NCBI GenBank assembly: GCA_900319985.1
Contig: ONQL01000038.1
Span: 1-29,118, forward strand
Direction of reading: 5' to 3'
Length of the DNA stretch: 29,118 nucleotides
DNA from: an uncultured Methanobrevibacter sp.
Lineage (GTDB): Archaea; Methanobacteriota; Methanobacteria; Methanobacteriales; Methanobacteriaceae
Below, one piece after another: positions 15,552 through 23,584 of this stretch (positions are counted from its first letter, which is position 1; every line of letters begins with the position of its first letter). Made by a program: the position numbers and the translations under genes. The notes beneath the pieces are model-generated. The model was not told where the DNA came from. It made no database searches and was given only the letters and a program-made list of their open reading frames with translations.

Positions 15552-15767
15552 ATGGATAGTCAAAAAAGTATTTGTATTGTATTATTGGTTTTATCAACAA
15601 TAGCTATTCTTGCCTGTCTGGTTATAGACTTTGAGGCATGGATTGTATATACAGTAGCTATTTTCGGTATTCCATTATGGATTTTATCTTTAGGTTTATT
15701 AACAATGGCTAAACCAAAACCTGAAGATGCAGAAGAAAGGGTGAAAGAACCATTTACTGGATATTAG
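15552..15767 (+). CDS. ehaI: energy-converting hydrogenase A subunit I
   Basis: A 71-residue subunit with two hydrophobic helices (about 7-25 and 30-53) and a charged C-terminal tail (KPKPEDAEERVKEP) that should lie in the cytoplasm. It may complete the half-size antiporter of ehaH. The start is unsure: ATG 15552 has GGTGA only 2 nt upstream; GTG 15543, right after the ehaH stop, would add three residues. Confidence 0.75.
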   Translation: MDSQKSICIVLLVLSTIAILACLVIDFEAWIVYTVAIFGIPLWILSLGLLTMAKPKPEDAEERVKEPFTGY

Positions 15768-15776
15768 GGTGGTATT

Positions 15777-16649
15777 GTGAATTTAATGGCAGAAATTTTA
15801 ATTCAAGTTATTATTGCTTTTCTAGCGGGAAGTCTCCTTTTGGGATTGCATAGAAAAGTCATGGCACGTGTTCAGAAACGTCCGGGCCCGCCTATTGTCC
15901 AGCATCTGATACACTCTTTGAAATTTTTCTTTAAAGAGACAGCAATTCCAAAAACTGTATCTAAAGTATTTTACATAGGTATTGTCTTCATTTTGGCCTT
16001 AGTTTGGATTGTGGGGGTCATTGTTGGTCCTGTAGCTCATGATTCCTTATTGATATTGTTTGGTGTTTATGCAGTTTATAAAATTGTGGAGCATAACTCC
16101 GGTTCAAGTTCAGGTTCACCTTACGGTAAGTTAAGCTGTGTAAGGGCTGTACTTTCAGCGGCAACTGAGCTTCCTTTGTTTGCAGCTATCGTATTTGTTT
16201 ATCTGGTAACTGGAACAATGAATATTGGTCAAATTATTACTTATCAGTCAGTACATGGTCCTTTAGTATTTTCAATTCCACTTGCAGCATTAATGTTTTT
16301 CATGTTAATTATTACCAAATCTCCATACTCTCCGTTTGCAATTACAAAAGATAAGGCATTAATTTCTGGATTTGAAACAGAACACTTTGGATTTTTAAGA
16401 GGATTCATGTTGTTTTCAGAGTCCATTGCTTGGTATGTAATGCTTTGGGTATTTTTAACAATATTCTTTGGTCCTTTGAATGCTGTGGGATATTTAATAG
16501 GAATGATTGCAATCACATTTGTCACAGGATTTATTAATGCTACAACACCAATTTTAAGTCCAAATCATTCTGTTATGACTCAAATTACTATAGGGGCAAT
16601 TTGCTTCTTTGGAACAATCTTAATGATATTTACAGGAGTGGTAGCATGA
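15777..16649 (+). CDS. ehaJ: energy-converting hydrogenase A subunit J, NuoH-like
   Basis: The NuoH/HyfC-type membrane subunit (290 aa, about eight helices) that joins the hydrogenase arm to the membrane. The signature LHRKVMARVQKRPGPPIVQHLIHSLKFFFKE contains the conserved Arg and Pro residues of the quinone-chamber loop in complex I, here thought to couple to ion transfer. A further conserved segment is SPYSPFAITKDKALISGFETEHFG. The start is GTG 15777 with GGGTGG upstream; ATG 15786 is possible. Confidence 0.9.
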   Translation: MNLMAEILIQVIIAFLAGSLLLGLHRKVMARVQKRPGPPIVQHLIHSLKFFFKETAIPKTVSKVFYIGIVFILALVWIVGVIVGPVAHDSLLILFGVYAVYKIVEHNSGSSSGSPYGKLSCVRAVLSAATELPLFAAIVFVYLVTGTMNIGQIITYQSVHGPLVFSIPLAALMFFMLIITKSPYSPFAITKDKALISGFETEHFGFLRGFMLFSESIAWYVMLWVFLTIFFGPLNAVGYLIGMIAITFVTGFINATTPILSPNHSVMTQITIGAICFFGTILMIFTGVVA

Positions 16650-16900
16650 ATAGTGAAGACGTAATTGTTTATTTAACTGCATTGGTTGCTATCGGCATAA
16701 TAGTTGTTGGAATTCTAGCAACATTCTTGCACTCAACTACTCTTGCTCCGATAGTGATTATAGGAGTTATTTTATCAATATTTGTATTACTGGCGCGCGG
16801 AAATTTTTCACATAAAATAGAAAGCATTGAGAAGTTATGTTTTGTTATAACTTTCATAGCAATAATTTGTTCATTTATATTACTTTATAAACCAATGTAG
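16646..16900 (+). CDS. ehaK: energy-converting hydrogenase A subunit K
   Basis: An 84-residue membrane subunit with three hydrophobic segments. I chose ATG 16646, which overlaps the ehaJ stop (ATGA) and has GGAGTGGT upstream, in place of a longer frame that would run 45 bp into ehaJ. There is no recognisable catalytic feature; the call comes from operon order and size. Confidence 0.8.
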   Translation: MNSEDVIVYLTALVAIGIIVVGILATFLHSTTLAPIVIIGVILSIFVLLARGNFSHKIESIEKLCFVITFIAIICSFILLYKPM

Positions 16901-16908
16901 GAGATATT

Positions 16909-17211
16909 ATGTTAGATTATATGATTTATATACTTGCATTTGCTGTTGGATCAATTCTTGGTTTGCTTTACAGTTATAAAAAGCATGGCGAACCATATGT
17001 TGCAGTATCAGACTTTAATATTCCTTCAGCTGCAGTATCAATTATCGGCTGGTGTTTGGCATTCAATGCAGGCAATGTCGTTTTGGCAGCTGTCGGATTT
17101 CTCCTAGGTGGTTTGATAATGGGAGAAAGACCGGGATACGGTAGAAAAGAAACTGCTTTAGGTTTAATTGTGGCAGTTGTATTATATTTATTATTGAAAT
17201 TGACAGTATGA
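16909..17211 (+). CDS. ehaL: energy-converting hydrogenase A subunit L
   Basis: A 100-residue membrane protein with three or four helices and Gly-rich turns (AFAVGSILGLLYSYKKHGEPYVAVSDFNIP, GERPGYGRKETALGLIVAV). AGGAGAT precedes the ATG by 4 nt. It is the last purely membrane subunit before the soluble arm genes. Confidence 0.8.
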   Translation: MLDYMIYILAFAVGSILGLLYSYKKHGEPYVAVSDFNIPSAAVSIIGWCLAFNAGNVVLAAVGFLLGGLIMGERPGYGRKETALGLIVAVVLYLLLKLTV

Positions 17212-17220
17212 TGTGATAAT

Positions 17221-17613
17221 ATGGATGACGATGCAAAATTGGAGTTAATGCAAAAAAGAATTATCAAGAGTTATGCTTGGCAAAGAGACATAATCGTTCC
17301 GCTTTCCAAGGATTTCAATTGTACTGTTGATGAGGTTGAAGAAATATTCTTTGATTTGTTTGACATGTCTTCTCTTGAAGCTTTGCATGCAACATGGGAA
17401 TCCGCTAAAGATATTTGCCTATATAAAAAATTAAATGCAGATTTGAAATTATGTTGGTTTATTGATACTTTAGAGGTTATTCCAAGAGAATCCGGAAGAG
17501 ATTTAAAAATGAAATTGGTCAAGGAAATTAAAAACGGTAAATCCTATGAAGATGCCGTTAAAGAGGGAAAATTAGAATTATTCCAATTATTGAAGAAAGA
17601 AGCTGAAAACTAA
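17221..17613 (+). CDS. ehaM: energy-converting hydrogenase A subunit M
   Basis: A 130-residue soluble, mainly helical, charged protein. It belongs to the small domain family known in Methanothermobacter next to the Eha small subunit gene (the family I recall as DUF1959). WESAKDICLYKKLNADLKLCWFIDTLEVIP is the best-kept core. It has no Cys motif for Fe-S binding and may be a structural part of the peripheral arm. GTGAT precedes the start. Confidence 0.82.
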   Translation: MDDDAKLELMQKRIIKSYAWQRDIIVPLSKDFNCTVDEVEEIFFDLFDMSSLEALHATWESAKDICLYKKLNADLKLCWFIDTLEVIPRESGRDLKMKLVKEIKNGKSYEDAVKEGKLELFQLLKKEAEN

Positions 17614-17650
17614 TGTTTATTAATATTATTGAAATTAAAGAGGGAGTACA

Positions 17651-18100
17651 ATGTTAAATGCGATTAAGGATGCTGTGAGAAAAAGCTCAATTCATGTCTG
17701 TATCGTAAATTGTGGCGGATGTAATGGATGTGACGTTGAATGTGTTGCATTATTATCTCCAAGATATGACTTAGAGCAATATGGTATTTATGTTCACAAC
17801 AATCCTCGTGAAGCTGATGTTTTGTTATTGACTGGAGCTGTTACAGAACAGTGGGTCGATAATTTAAAAAGAATTTATGATAAAGCTCCTGAACCAAAAA
17901 TTGCAGTAGCTGTGGGGAACTGTCCGCAGTCTGGTGATGTATTTAATCAGGAAGGGGGTCATGTTCATGCTCCTGCTTCAGATTTTATTCCAGTTGCAGC
18001 AGCTATTCCAGGATGTCCGCCTAGACCTAGTGAAATATTGGAAGCTATTCTGGCCGTTGGTCCACAAGCTATTGCAGATCGTGGGAGGGAACAAGAATGA
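17651..18100 (+). CDS. ehaN: energy-converting hydrogenase A small subunit
   Basis: The [NiFe]-hydrogenase small subunit (149 aa), NuoB-related, holding the proximal [4Fe-4S] cluster. Expected ligands are C21 and C24 (NCGGCNGC), C91 (GNCPQSG) and C122 (PGCPPRP). Two further Cys, C27 and C31, lie close to the first pair, an additional local Cys cluster. Length is that of Ech-type small subunits without a signal peptide, so the enzyme faces the cytoplasm. GGGAG ribosome site; the stop overlaps ehaO (ATGA). Confidence 0.93.
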   Translation: MLNAIKDAVRKSSIHVCIVNCGGCNGCDVECVALLSPRYDLEQYGIYVHNNPREADVLLLTGAVTEQWVDNLKRIYDKAPEPKIAVAVGNCPQSGDVFNQEGGHVHAPASDFIPVAAAIPGCPPRPSEILEAILAVGPQAIADRGREQE

Positions 18101-19221
18101 TAGTACCTATTGGTCCAATTCATCCTGCTTTAAAGGAACCTATCAGACTCAAACTTCAAACTGAAGGTGAAAAAGTTGTTAAAGCAGAAATTGAATATGG
18201 TTATGTTCACAGAGGTATCGAAAAGATAATTGAAGGAAAAACTTGGCAGAAAGGAATTTATCTTTCAGAACGTGTTTGCGGTATTTGTTCATATGAACAT
18301 ACCCAGACCTTCGCAGAAACCATCGAACAGATTTCTGATGTTGATGTTCCGCTCAGGGCTCAATTTTTAAGAGTTATTACAAATGAATTAGATAGAATTC
18401 AAAGTCACTTGCTTGGAAATTCCACATTTTTCAAATCAATGGATCATGAAACATTATTTATGCGTGTTTTGGAGTTAAGAGAATATGCAATGGATTCTAT
18501 TGAACTTTTAACTGGAAATCGAGTCAATATGGGGTGGAATGTTGTTGGTGGTGTGAGAATGGATGCAGATGAACGCCATTTCAAGCCTATACTGGAAAAT
18601 CTTGAAAAAATTGAGGAAGGTTTTGAAAGAACACGCGCATTATTTGCTGAAGGTCCTGCACTGGCCTTGAGATGCAAGGGCATTGGTTACATGTCCAAAA
18701 AAGAAGCAATTAAGGGAAGGGCGGTCGGTCCTATCGGAAGAGCTTCCGGTGTTAAGGAAGATTACAGAAACGGTCACTATACATATGATGACCACTTTGA
18801 CTTCAAGGTTATCAGAAGAACTGAAGGAGATAATTACGCAAGGACATTAACCAGATTTGATGAAATTCCAGAATCAATCAGTTTGGTTAGGCAAGCTATT
18901 GAAAACATACCTGATGGTGAAATTCGTACTCCTGTTGATTTAAAATCAGGTTATGCAATGCGTAAAAATGAGGCTCCTCGTGGTGAAGTTACATACATGA
19001 TTGAAACTAATGGAAGTTTGATTAAAAATATTTCAATCAGGACTCCAAGTATTGCAAATATGGACTCTTGTGCAAAATATATGATTCGTGATGTTCCAAC
19101 AGTTGCGGATGCTGTTGCAACTTATGCCACAAGTGATCCTTGTGTTGCCTGCGCTGAAAGGGTAGCAATTACAAATGAAGCAGGCAAGACCTCAATCAAA
19201 AAATGGGATGAGGTGAGATAA
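18097..19221 (+). CDS. ehaO: energy-converting hydrogenase A large subunit
   Basis: The catalytic [NiFe] subunit (374 aa), related to NuoD. Nickel ligands are seen at C61/C64 (RVCGICSYEH, H68) and C349/C352 (DPCVACAER), so an active NiFe centre is expected, unlike in complex I. Nineteen residues (VAITNEAG...) follow R355; the position matches the usual cut site of maturation proteases (DPCxxCxxR), so the tail may be removed after nickel insertion. GGGAGGG ribosome site. Confidence 0.95.
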   Translation: MIVPIGPIHPALKEPIRLKLQTEGEKVVKAEIEYGYVHRGIEKIIEGKTWQKGIYLSERVCGICSYEHTQTFAETIEQISDVDVPLRAQFLRVITNELDRIQSHLLGNSTFFKSMDHETLFMRVLELREYAMDSIELLTGNRVNMGWNVVGGVRMDADERHFKPILENLEKIEEGFERTRALFAEGPALALRCKGIGYMSKKEAIKGRAVGPIGRASGVKEDYRNGHYTYDDHFDFKVIRRTEGDNYARTLTRFDEIPESISLVRQAIENIPDGEIRTPVDLKSGYAMRKNEAPRGEVTYMIETNGSLIKNISIRTPSIANMDSCAKYMIRDVPTVADAVATYATSDPCVACAERVAITNEAGKTSIKKWDEVR

Positions 19222-20250
19222 ATGTCCTCTTTGATGTGGTATATTTATGATTTTGCAAGAAAAGCATGGACTGATGCATTTGCAAATGCAAAAACCGAAC
19301 ATGAAATTGTTGAAAAGCCAGAACGGTTTAGAGATTTTCCAAAAGTTAATAAGGAATATTGTATAGGTTGTGGAGCATGTACAGTTTCTTGTCCTTCACC
19401 TAACGCTATCAAAATTGTCAGGGAAAAGGATAGTGAAGAATCTGAAGGAATGACTTATCCTGTGATAAATCCTGGTGCATGTATCCGTTGCGGTTTTTGT
19501 GCTGAAGTTTGTCCTACTGATCCGAAAACATTGGAATGTGGTTTAAATCATTTAATTTTACCTGAATTCAATATTATTCCATCTAAAAGACAGTACATTG
19601 TTGATGATTATTTGTGCATAAAATGTAAGAAATGTATGAAAAAATGTCCTGTTGATGCAATAGAGCTTGTTAACGATAAACTTCATGTTAATCAGCTTAA
19701 GTGTATTTCCTGTGGCGAATGTTTGGAAGTATGTCCTGTAAATGGCGCTATGAAAGGGGTGTTTGTTGAAAATTTACAAGACCAAAAAGACCTGATTCTT
19801 TTAACCGTAAATTATCTTGAAGAATATATCAACTCTAAGGAAGATGATTTGAGGTCTTTAGAGCAGGATGGTCTTTTACAGTATGATGTTCCTCTTTCTG
19901 AAATATGGGATGAAGCATTGAAAATCATTCCTGATGAGGAAATCTCATTGGAAATCATCACAAATGCAGTAAATAGGCTTAAAATTAGGATAATTGACTG
20001 GGATGAATCCAAATGTGAAAAATGTCAACTTTGTGTTCCTGAATGTCCTACAGGGTGCATTACGTTTGATGAGGATAAAGATACAATTGTAAGGGATAAG
20101 GATAAATGTTTACGTTGTAGTATCTGTTACCAAACTTGTCCGTTTTCAGTAATTAAGTATTTCATTGCCAAATTCTCTCTTGAAGATGGAAAAATGATTC
20201 ATACGACAGTAAAATCATCCAATTTAAATGAGAATATTGTTATGGAGTGA
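19222..20250 (+). CDS. ehaP: Eha polyferredoxin, 6 x [4Fe-4S]
   Basis: A 342-residue soluble polyferredoxin with six Cys motifs: CIGCGACTVSCP, CIRCGFCAEVCP, CIKCKKCMKKCP, CISCGECLEVCP, then a helical spacer (about 185-260), CEKCQLCVPECP and CLRCSICYQTCP. Six clusters match EhaP of Methanothermobacter. It wires electrons between the hydrogenase and ferredoxin or partner enzymes. AGGTGAG lies 4 nt before the ATG. Confidence 0.92.
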   Translation: MSSLMWYIYDFARKAWTDAFANAKTEHEIVEKPERFRDFPKVNKEYCIGCGACTVSCPSPNAIKIVREKDSEESEGMTYPVINPGACIRCGFCAEVCPTDPKTLECGLNHLILPEFNIIPSKRQYIVDDYLCIKCKKCMKKCPVDAIELVNDKLHVNQLKCISCGECLEVCPVNGAMKGVFVENLQDQKDLILLTVNYLEEYINSKEDDLRSLEQDGLLQYDVPLSEIWDEALKIIPDEEISLEIITNAVNRLKIRIIDWDESKCEKCQLCVPECPTGCITFDEDKDTIVRDKDKCLRCSICYQTCPFSVIKYFIAKFSLEDGKMIHTTVKSSNLNENIVME

Positions 20251-20255
20251 GTGTT

Positions 20256-21614
20256 ATGATTGATAGTTATACTAAAACACCAAGACCATTAAGACACGTT
20301 GACGTTGATTATTTGGTTGATCAAACAAAATGTGCAAAATGCGAAGATAAACCCTGTCTTCAGTCCTGTCCTATTGATGCAATCTATTTGGATGAGGATG
20401 ATAATCTTATTAAATTAAAAAATACTTGCTTTGGTTGCGTATTGTGCCGTAATGCTTGTCCGTTTGATGCAATTTCTCTTGATGTAAAAATGGATCCTCC
20501 TTTAAAGGAAAATGTTCCAAACATCAATGTCAAATTATGCAAAGCCTGTGGTGCATGTGTTCAGGCATGTAAAAACGGTTCCATTCATATTGTTGCTGAC
20601 GGAAAACAGGAACCTCACAGTGAAATTGATAAGGATACCTGTATTCGTTGCGGCTATTGTTTTAGAGTATGTCCGACAGATGCAATCAAATATGGTCAGT
20701 TGCTTCCTAAAACAGTTAAGGGAGGTAAGGCAATTGTCGTAAATCAGGATAAATGTATAGGATGTATGACCTGTACCCGTGTCTGTCCGTCAATGGGTGC
20801 AATAAATGTGGGAAGAACCAATAAGTTGCCTTATATTAATCCGGGTTATTGTGCAAGATGTGAAGAATGTATGCACTCTTGTCCTTCAACAGCAATCAAG
20901 TACTCTTCACGTAAAAAAGCTTATAAGATGTATAGTGAAATCAAATCTTTTGATATTGTGTCCGGCATTATCGATTATGATATGAAACAGCTGTCTCTTG
21001 ATTTGATAAGTTTAAATAAGGTTCTTGAAAAAGTTGGAAAGTCAATAGCTTTGGAATTCAATGACCAAAACTTTGAAAATTTCATTGAGTATAATGTAAA
21101 TGATTTGATGGAAAGGGAACTCAAAATCAGTCTGGATTCAAGCATTGAATTAAATAAATTTTCAAAACTCTTTGGATCTTACCTGATGGATAGAAACATT
21201 GAAGTCTATAAAAACAAGTGTATTGCATGTGGTGATTGTTTTAATGTATGTCCTGTTGGAGCAATAGAGCTAGACGGTCCAAATCCAATTAAAATTAATG
21301 ATAAGTGTATCTACTGTGGTAAATGTGTAGAACAATGTAAATTTGATGCAATCGGAGCTTATGATGATTATTTCTACAGCAAAGACACTGATTTATATTA
21401 TGCAAGGTCTTATCTGCACTATCAAAGGTTAGGTGATTTTTCACTTTCAAGCACAAAATGTCAGGCTTGTGCAATCTGTGTTAAAAACTGTCCTACAGAG
21501 GCATTAACATTAAATGATGATAAGATTGACTTTGACAGTGAAAAATGTATTTACTGTAGGAATTGTGAAGCGATTTGTCCTCTTAATGCAATAAGAATTG
21601 TTAACTTTAGGTGA
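20256..21614 (+). CDS. ehaQ: Eha polyferredoxin, 10 x [4Fe-4S]
   Basis: A 452-residue polyferredoxin with ten Cys motifs. The first is a variant (CAKCEDKPCLQSCP, with four residues between the second and third Cys); then CFGCVLCRNACP, CKACGACVQACK, CIRCGYCFRVCP, CIGCMTCTRVCP, CARCEECMHSCP, a helical spacer, CIACGDCFNVCP, CIYCGKCVEQCK, CQACAICVKNCP and CIYCRNCEAICP. Ten clusters match EhaQ. I chose ATG 20256 (GGAG 8 nt upstream) over GTG 20247. It probably forms a long electron wire with EhaP. Confidence 0.92.
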   Translation: MIDSYTKTPRPLRHVDVDYLVDQTKCAKCEDKPCLQSCPIDAIYLDEDDNLIKLKNTCFGCVLCRNACPFDAISLDVKMDPPLKENVPNINVKLCKACGACVQACKNGSIHIVADGKQEPHSEIDKDTCIRCGYCFRVCPTDAIKYGQLLPKTVKGGKAIVVNQDKCIGCMTCTRVCPSMGAINVGRTNKLPYINPGYCARCEECMHSCPSTAIKYSSRKKAYKMYSEIKSFDIVSGIIDYDMKQLSLDLISLNKVLEKVGKSIALEFNDQNFENFIEYNVNDLMERELKISLDSSIELNKFSKLFGSYLMDRNIEVYKNKCIACGDCFNVCPVGAIELDGPNPIKINDKCIYCGKCVEQCKFDAIGAYDDYFYSKDTDLYYARSYLHYQRLGDFSLSSTKCQACAICVKNCPTEALTLNDDKIDFDSEKCIYCRNCEAICPLNAIRIVNFR

Positions 21615-21618
21615 AATT

Positions 21619-22665
21619 ATGTTTGAAAAATCATTTATTACTGATTGTGAAGGTCCGTTAACTTTAAATGATAATGCTTTTGAGATGTCTGCTCATTTCA
21701 TTGAAGATGGTGGTGAGCTATTTAAGGTTCTCAGTTTATATGATGATTATTTGGTTGATGTCGTTAAAAAAAATAATTATAAGGCGGGCAACACTTTAAA
21801 ATTAATTTTGCCTTTCTTTGTTTGTGAAGGTATTAAAAATTCCGATTTGATTGATTTTTCACAAAATAATATTTACGCAGTCAACGATTCAAAATTCCTT
21901 TTAAAATATTTGAAGGAAACTATGAATACATATATAGTTAGTACCAGTTATGGCCAATATATCGAAGCACTTTCTAATTATATGGAGTTCCCATTTGAAA
22001 ATACATTTTATACAAAAGTAGATGTAGATGCATTGAGTTTAAGTGATGAAGAAATTGAAAAAATAATTGGATTCAAACAGGAAATATTGGAAAATCCTGA
22101 TGATTATGAACTTTTTGACAAAATCTTTTTTGATGAAATTCCAAAGATGGAAATCTATGAAAACATTAAAAAAATAGATGTTGTCGGTGGTGAAGGCAAA
22201 AAATTAGCTATTGATGAGATAATCAGAAGAGATGGAATCGATACAGATGAAATATTGTATATTGGGGACAGCATAACTGATGTTGAACCTTTAGAGTTTG
22301 CAAGGAAAAATAATGGAATAAGCATTTCATTCAACGGTAATGAATATCCTCTTAAAGTTGCAGAAATTGCTATTGTATCTCCAAGTGCGATTGCAACTTG
22401 TGTTGTAGCTAATATCTATTCAGAAAGTAATAGAAATAATGTTTTAAAGTTTATTGGGATGTATAATGAGTCAAATAATTTGATGGATTTGTTTGACGAA
22501 TTTAATATTGATTTGGAAATAAAAAATAAGTTTTTTGATATTTTCAGCAATGATAATTATCCTTTGATTAAAATTATAGATGAAAATAACTTCGATAATA
22601 TCCTAAAATTAAGTAAAGACATGAGAAATAACATTAGAGGTCAGGATATTGGAGGATTAGGTTAA
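21619..22665 (+). CDS. ehaR: HAD-like protein of the eha operon, probably EhaR
   Basis: A 348-residue soluble protein of the HAD hydrolase superfamily. Motif I is FITDCEGPL, with D9 as likely nucleophile but Glu in place of the second Asp; motif IV is YIGDSITD (D217, D221); a conserved Lys lies in VVGGEGKKLAID. The key acids for Mg2+ and phosphoryl transfer are thus present, so it may be a working phosphatase, though such members are annotated only as Eha subunit R. I chose ATG 21619 (AGGTGA 4 nt upstream) over TTG 21598. The substrate is unknown. Confidence 0.75.
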   Translation: MFEKSFITDCEGPLTLNDNAFEMSAHFIEDGGELFKVLSLYDDYLVDVVKKNNYKAGNTLKLILPFFVCEGIKNSDLIDFSQNNIYAVNDSKFLLKYLKETMNTYIVSTSYGQYIEALSNYMEFPFENTFYTKVDVDALSLSDEEIEKIIGFKQEILENPDDYELFDKIFFDEIPKMEIYENIKKIDVVGGEGKKLAIDEIIRRDGIDTDEILYIGDSITDVEPLEFARKNNGISISFNGNEYPLKVAEIAIVSPSAIATCVVANIYSESNRNNVLKFIGMYNESNNLMDLFDEFNIDLEIKNKFFDIFSNDNYPLIKIIDENNFDNILKLSKDMRNNIRGQDIGGLG

Positions 22666-22684
22666 ATTTATAGAAGGTAATAGA

Positions 22685-23575
22685 ATGAATTATGATAAAG
22701 TTGAAGACACCTTTTTTGAAGCATTTGAAGGAAAATACGTAAGGGCTTTAATCACAGGACCTATGAAGGAAATTGTTAAAAGGGCAGCATATGATTCAAC
22801 TTCAACTCCAAGTGCTGTAATTGGCAGGGTTGAAGGTGGCGTTGAAGGATTTTTAGATGAAAGTCAAACTCCTGATGGAAGATATGGTGCTATAGTACAA
22901 TACTGGTTAGGTGGCGATGATGTAGACAAGTTTGCATTTGAATTGTCCTACAGATTAAGGCAGGACGTTTTAGTCAAGCCGTTTACCAGAATATTTGATT
23001 ATTCCGATTCAGACAGTGATGAATACATTGAAATGATGGACATTGTTGGCCACTGTGGTGACGGTTATGAATGGATTGTGGAAGAATATGGAAGAAAAAT
23101 GATAAATGTTCCAATTGCAGTTCCGGATTTCCAGATTGAAGAAAAATTCAAGATTAATGATGGAATTATGGGGGGTAATTTCTGGTATTTATGCTCAACT
23201 CCGGAAGCTGTTCTTGAAGCAGGTGATGCAGTTATCAATGCAATAATGGATGTTGAAGGGGCTACTGCACCGTTTGAAATTTGTTCTGCGGCTTCAAAGC
23301 CTGAAACCAATTTCCCGGAAATAGGACCCACTACAAATCACGTTTATTGTCCGTCTTTAAAAGAATCCTTAGGTAAAGAATCTAAAGTTCCTGACGGTGT
23401 TAATTATATTCCTGAAATTGTTGTAAATGCAATCAATGAGGAATCTATGAACAAAGCTATTAAGGCAGGTATTGATGCTGCTTTGGGCTTTGATGGGGTA
23501 GTTAAAATATCTGCAGGTAACTTTGAAGGTAAACTGGGAGATAAAAATATAAATTTATTAGATATCTTAAAGTAA
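22685..23575 (+). CDS. ftr: formylmethanofuran:tetrahydromethanopterin formyltransferase, Ftr II-like
   Basis: Ftr moves the formyl group from formylmethanofuran to H4MPT, the second step of CO2 reduction to methane. The 296-residue length and the ends (VEDTFFEAFEGKYVRALIT; VVKISAGNFEGKLGD) match the family throughout, with GDGYEW and GIMGGNFWYLCSTPEA in the middle. It differs from the main enzyme in many places, such as the region that usually reads ATGFGTSVI, here STPSAVIGRV. Methanothermobacter also has a second Ftr beside eha. It may be a paralogue with a special role near Eha; whether a main ftr exists elsewhere cannot be seen here. Confidence 0.85.
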   Translation: MNYDKVEDTFFEAFEGKYVRALITGPMKEIVKRAAYDSTSTPSAVIGRVEGGVEGFLDESQTPDGRYGAIVQYWLGGDDVDKFAFELSYRLRQDVLVKPFTRIFDYSDSDSDEYIEMMDIVGHCGDGYEWIVEEYGRKMINVPIAVPDFQIEEKFKINDGIMGGNFWYLCSTPEAVLEAGDAVINAIMDVEGATAPFEICSAASKPETNFPEIGPTTNHVYCPSLKESLGKESKVPDGVNYIPEIVVNAINEESMNKAIKAGIDAALGFDGVVKISAGNFEGKLGDKNINLLDILK

Positions 23576-23584
23576 GGTTTTAAA

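Noticed and set aside
11947..21614. Reading the hydrogenase operon as ehb
   Set aside because: The ehb operon encodes a 2-cluster ferredoxin and a 14-cluster polyferredoxin, while here the polyferredoxins have 6 and 10 clusters, in the eha order and next to an Ftr gene.
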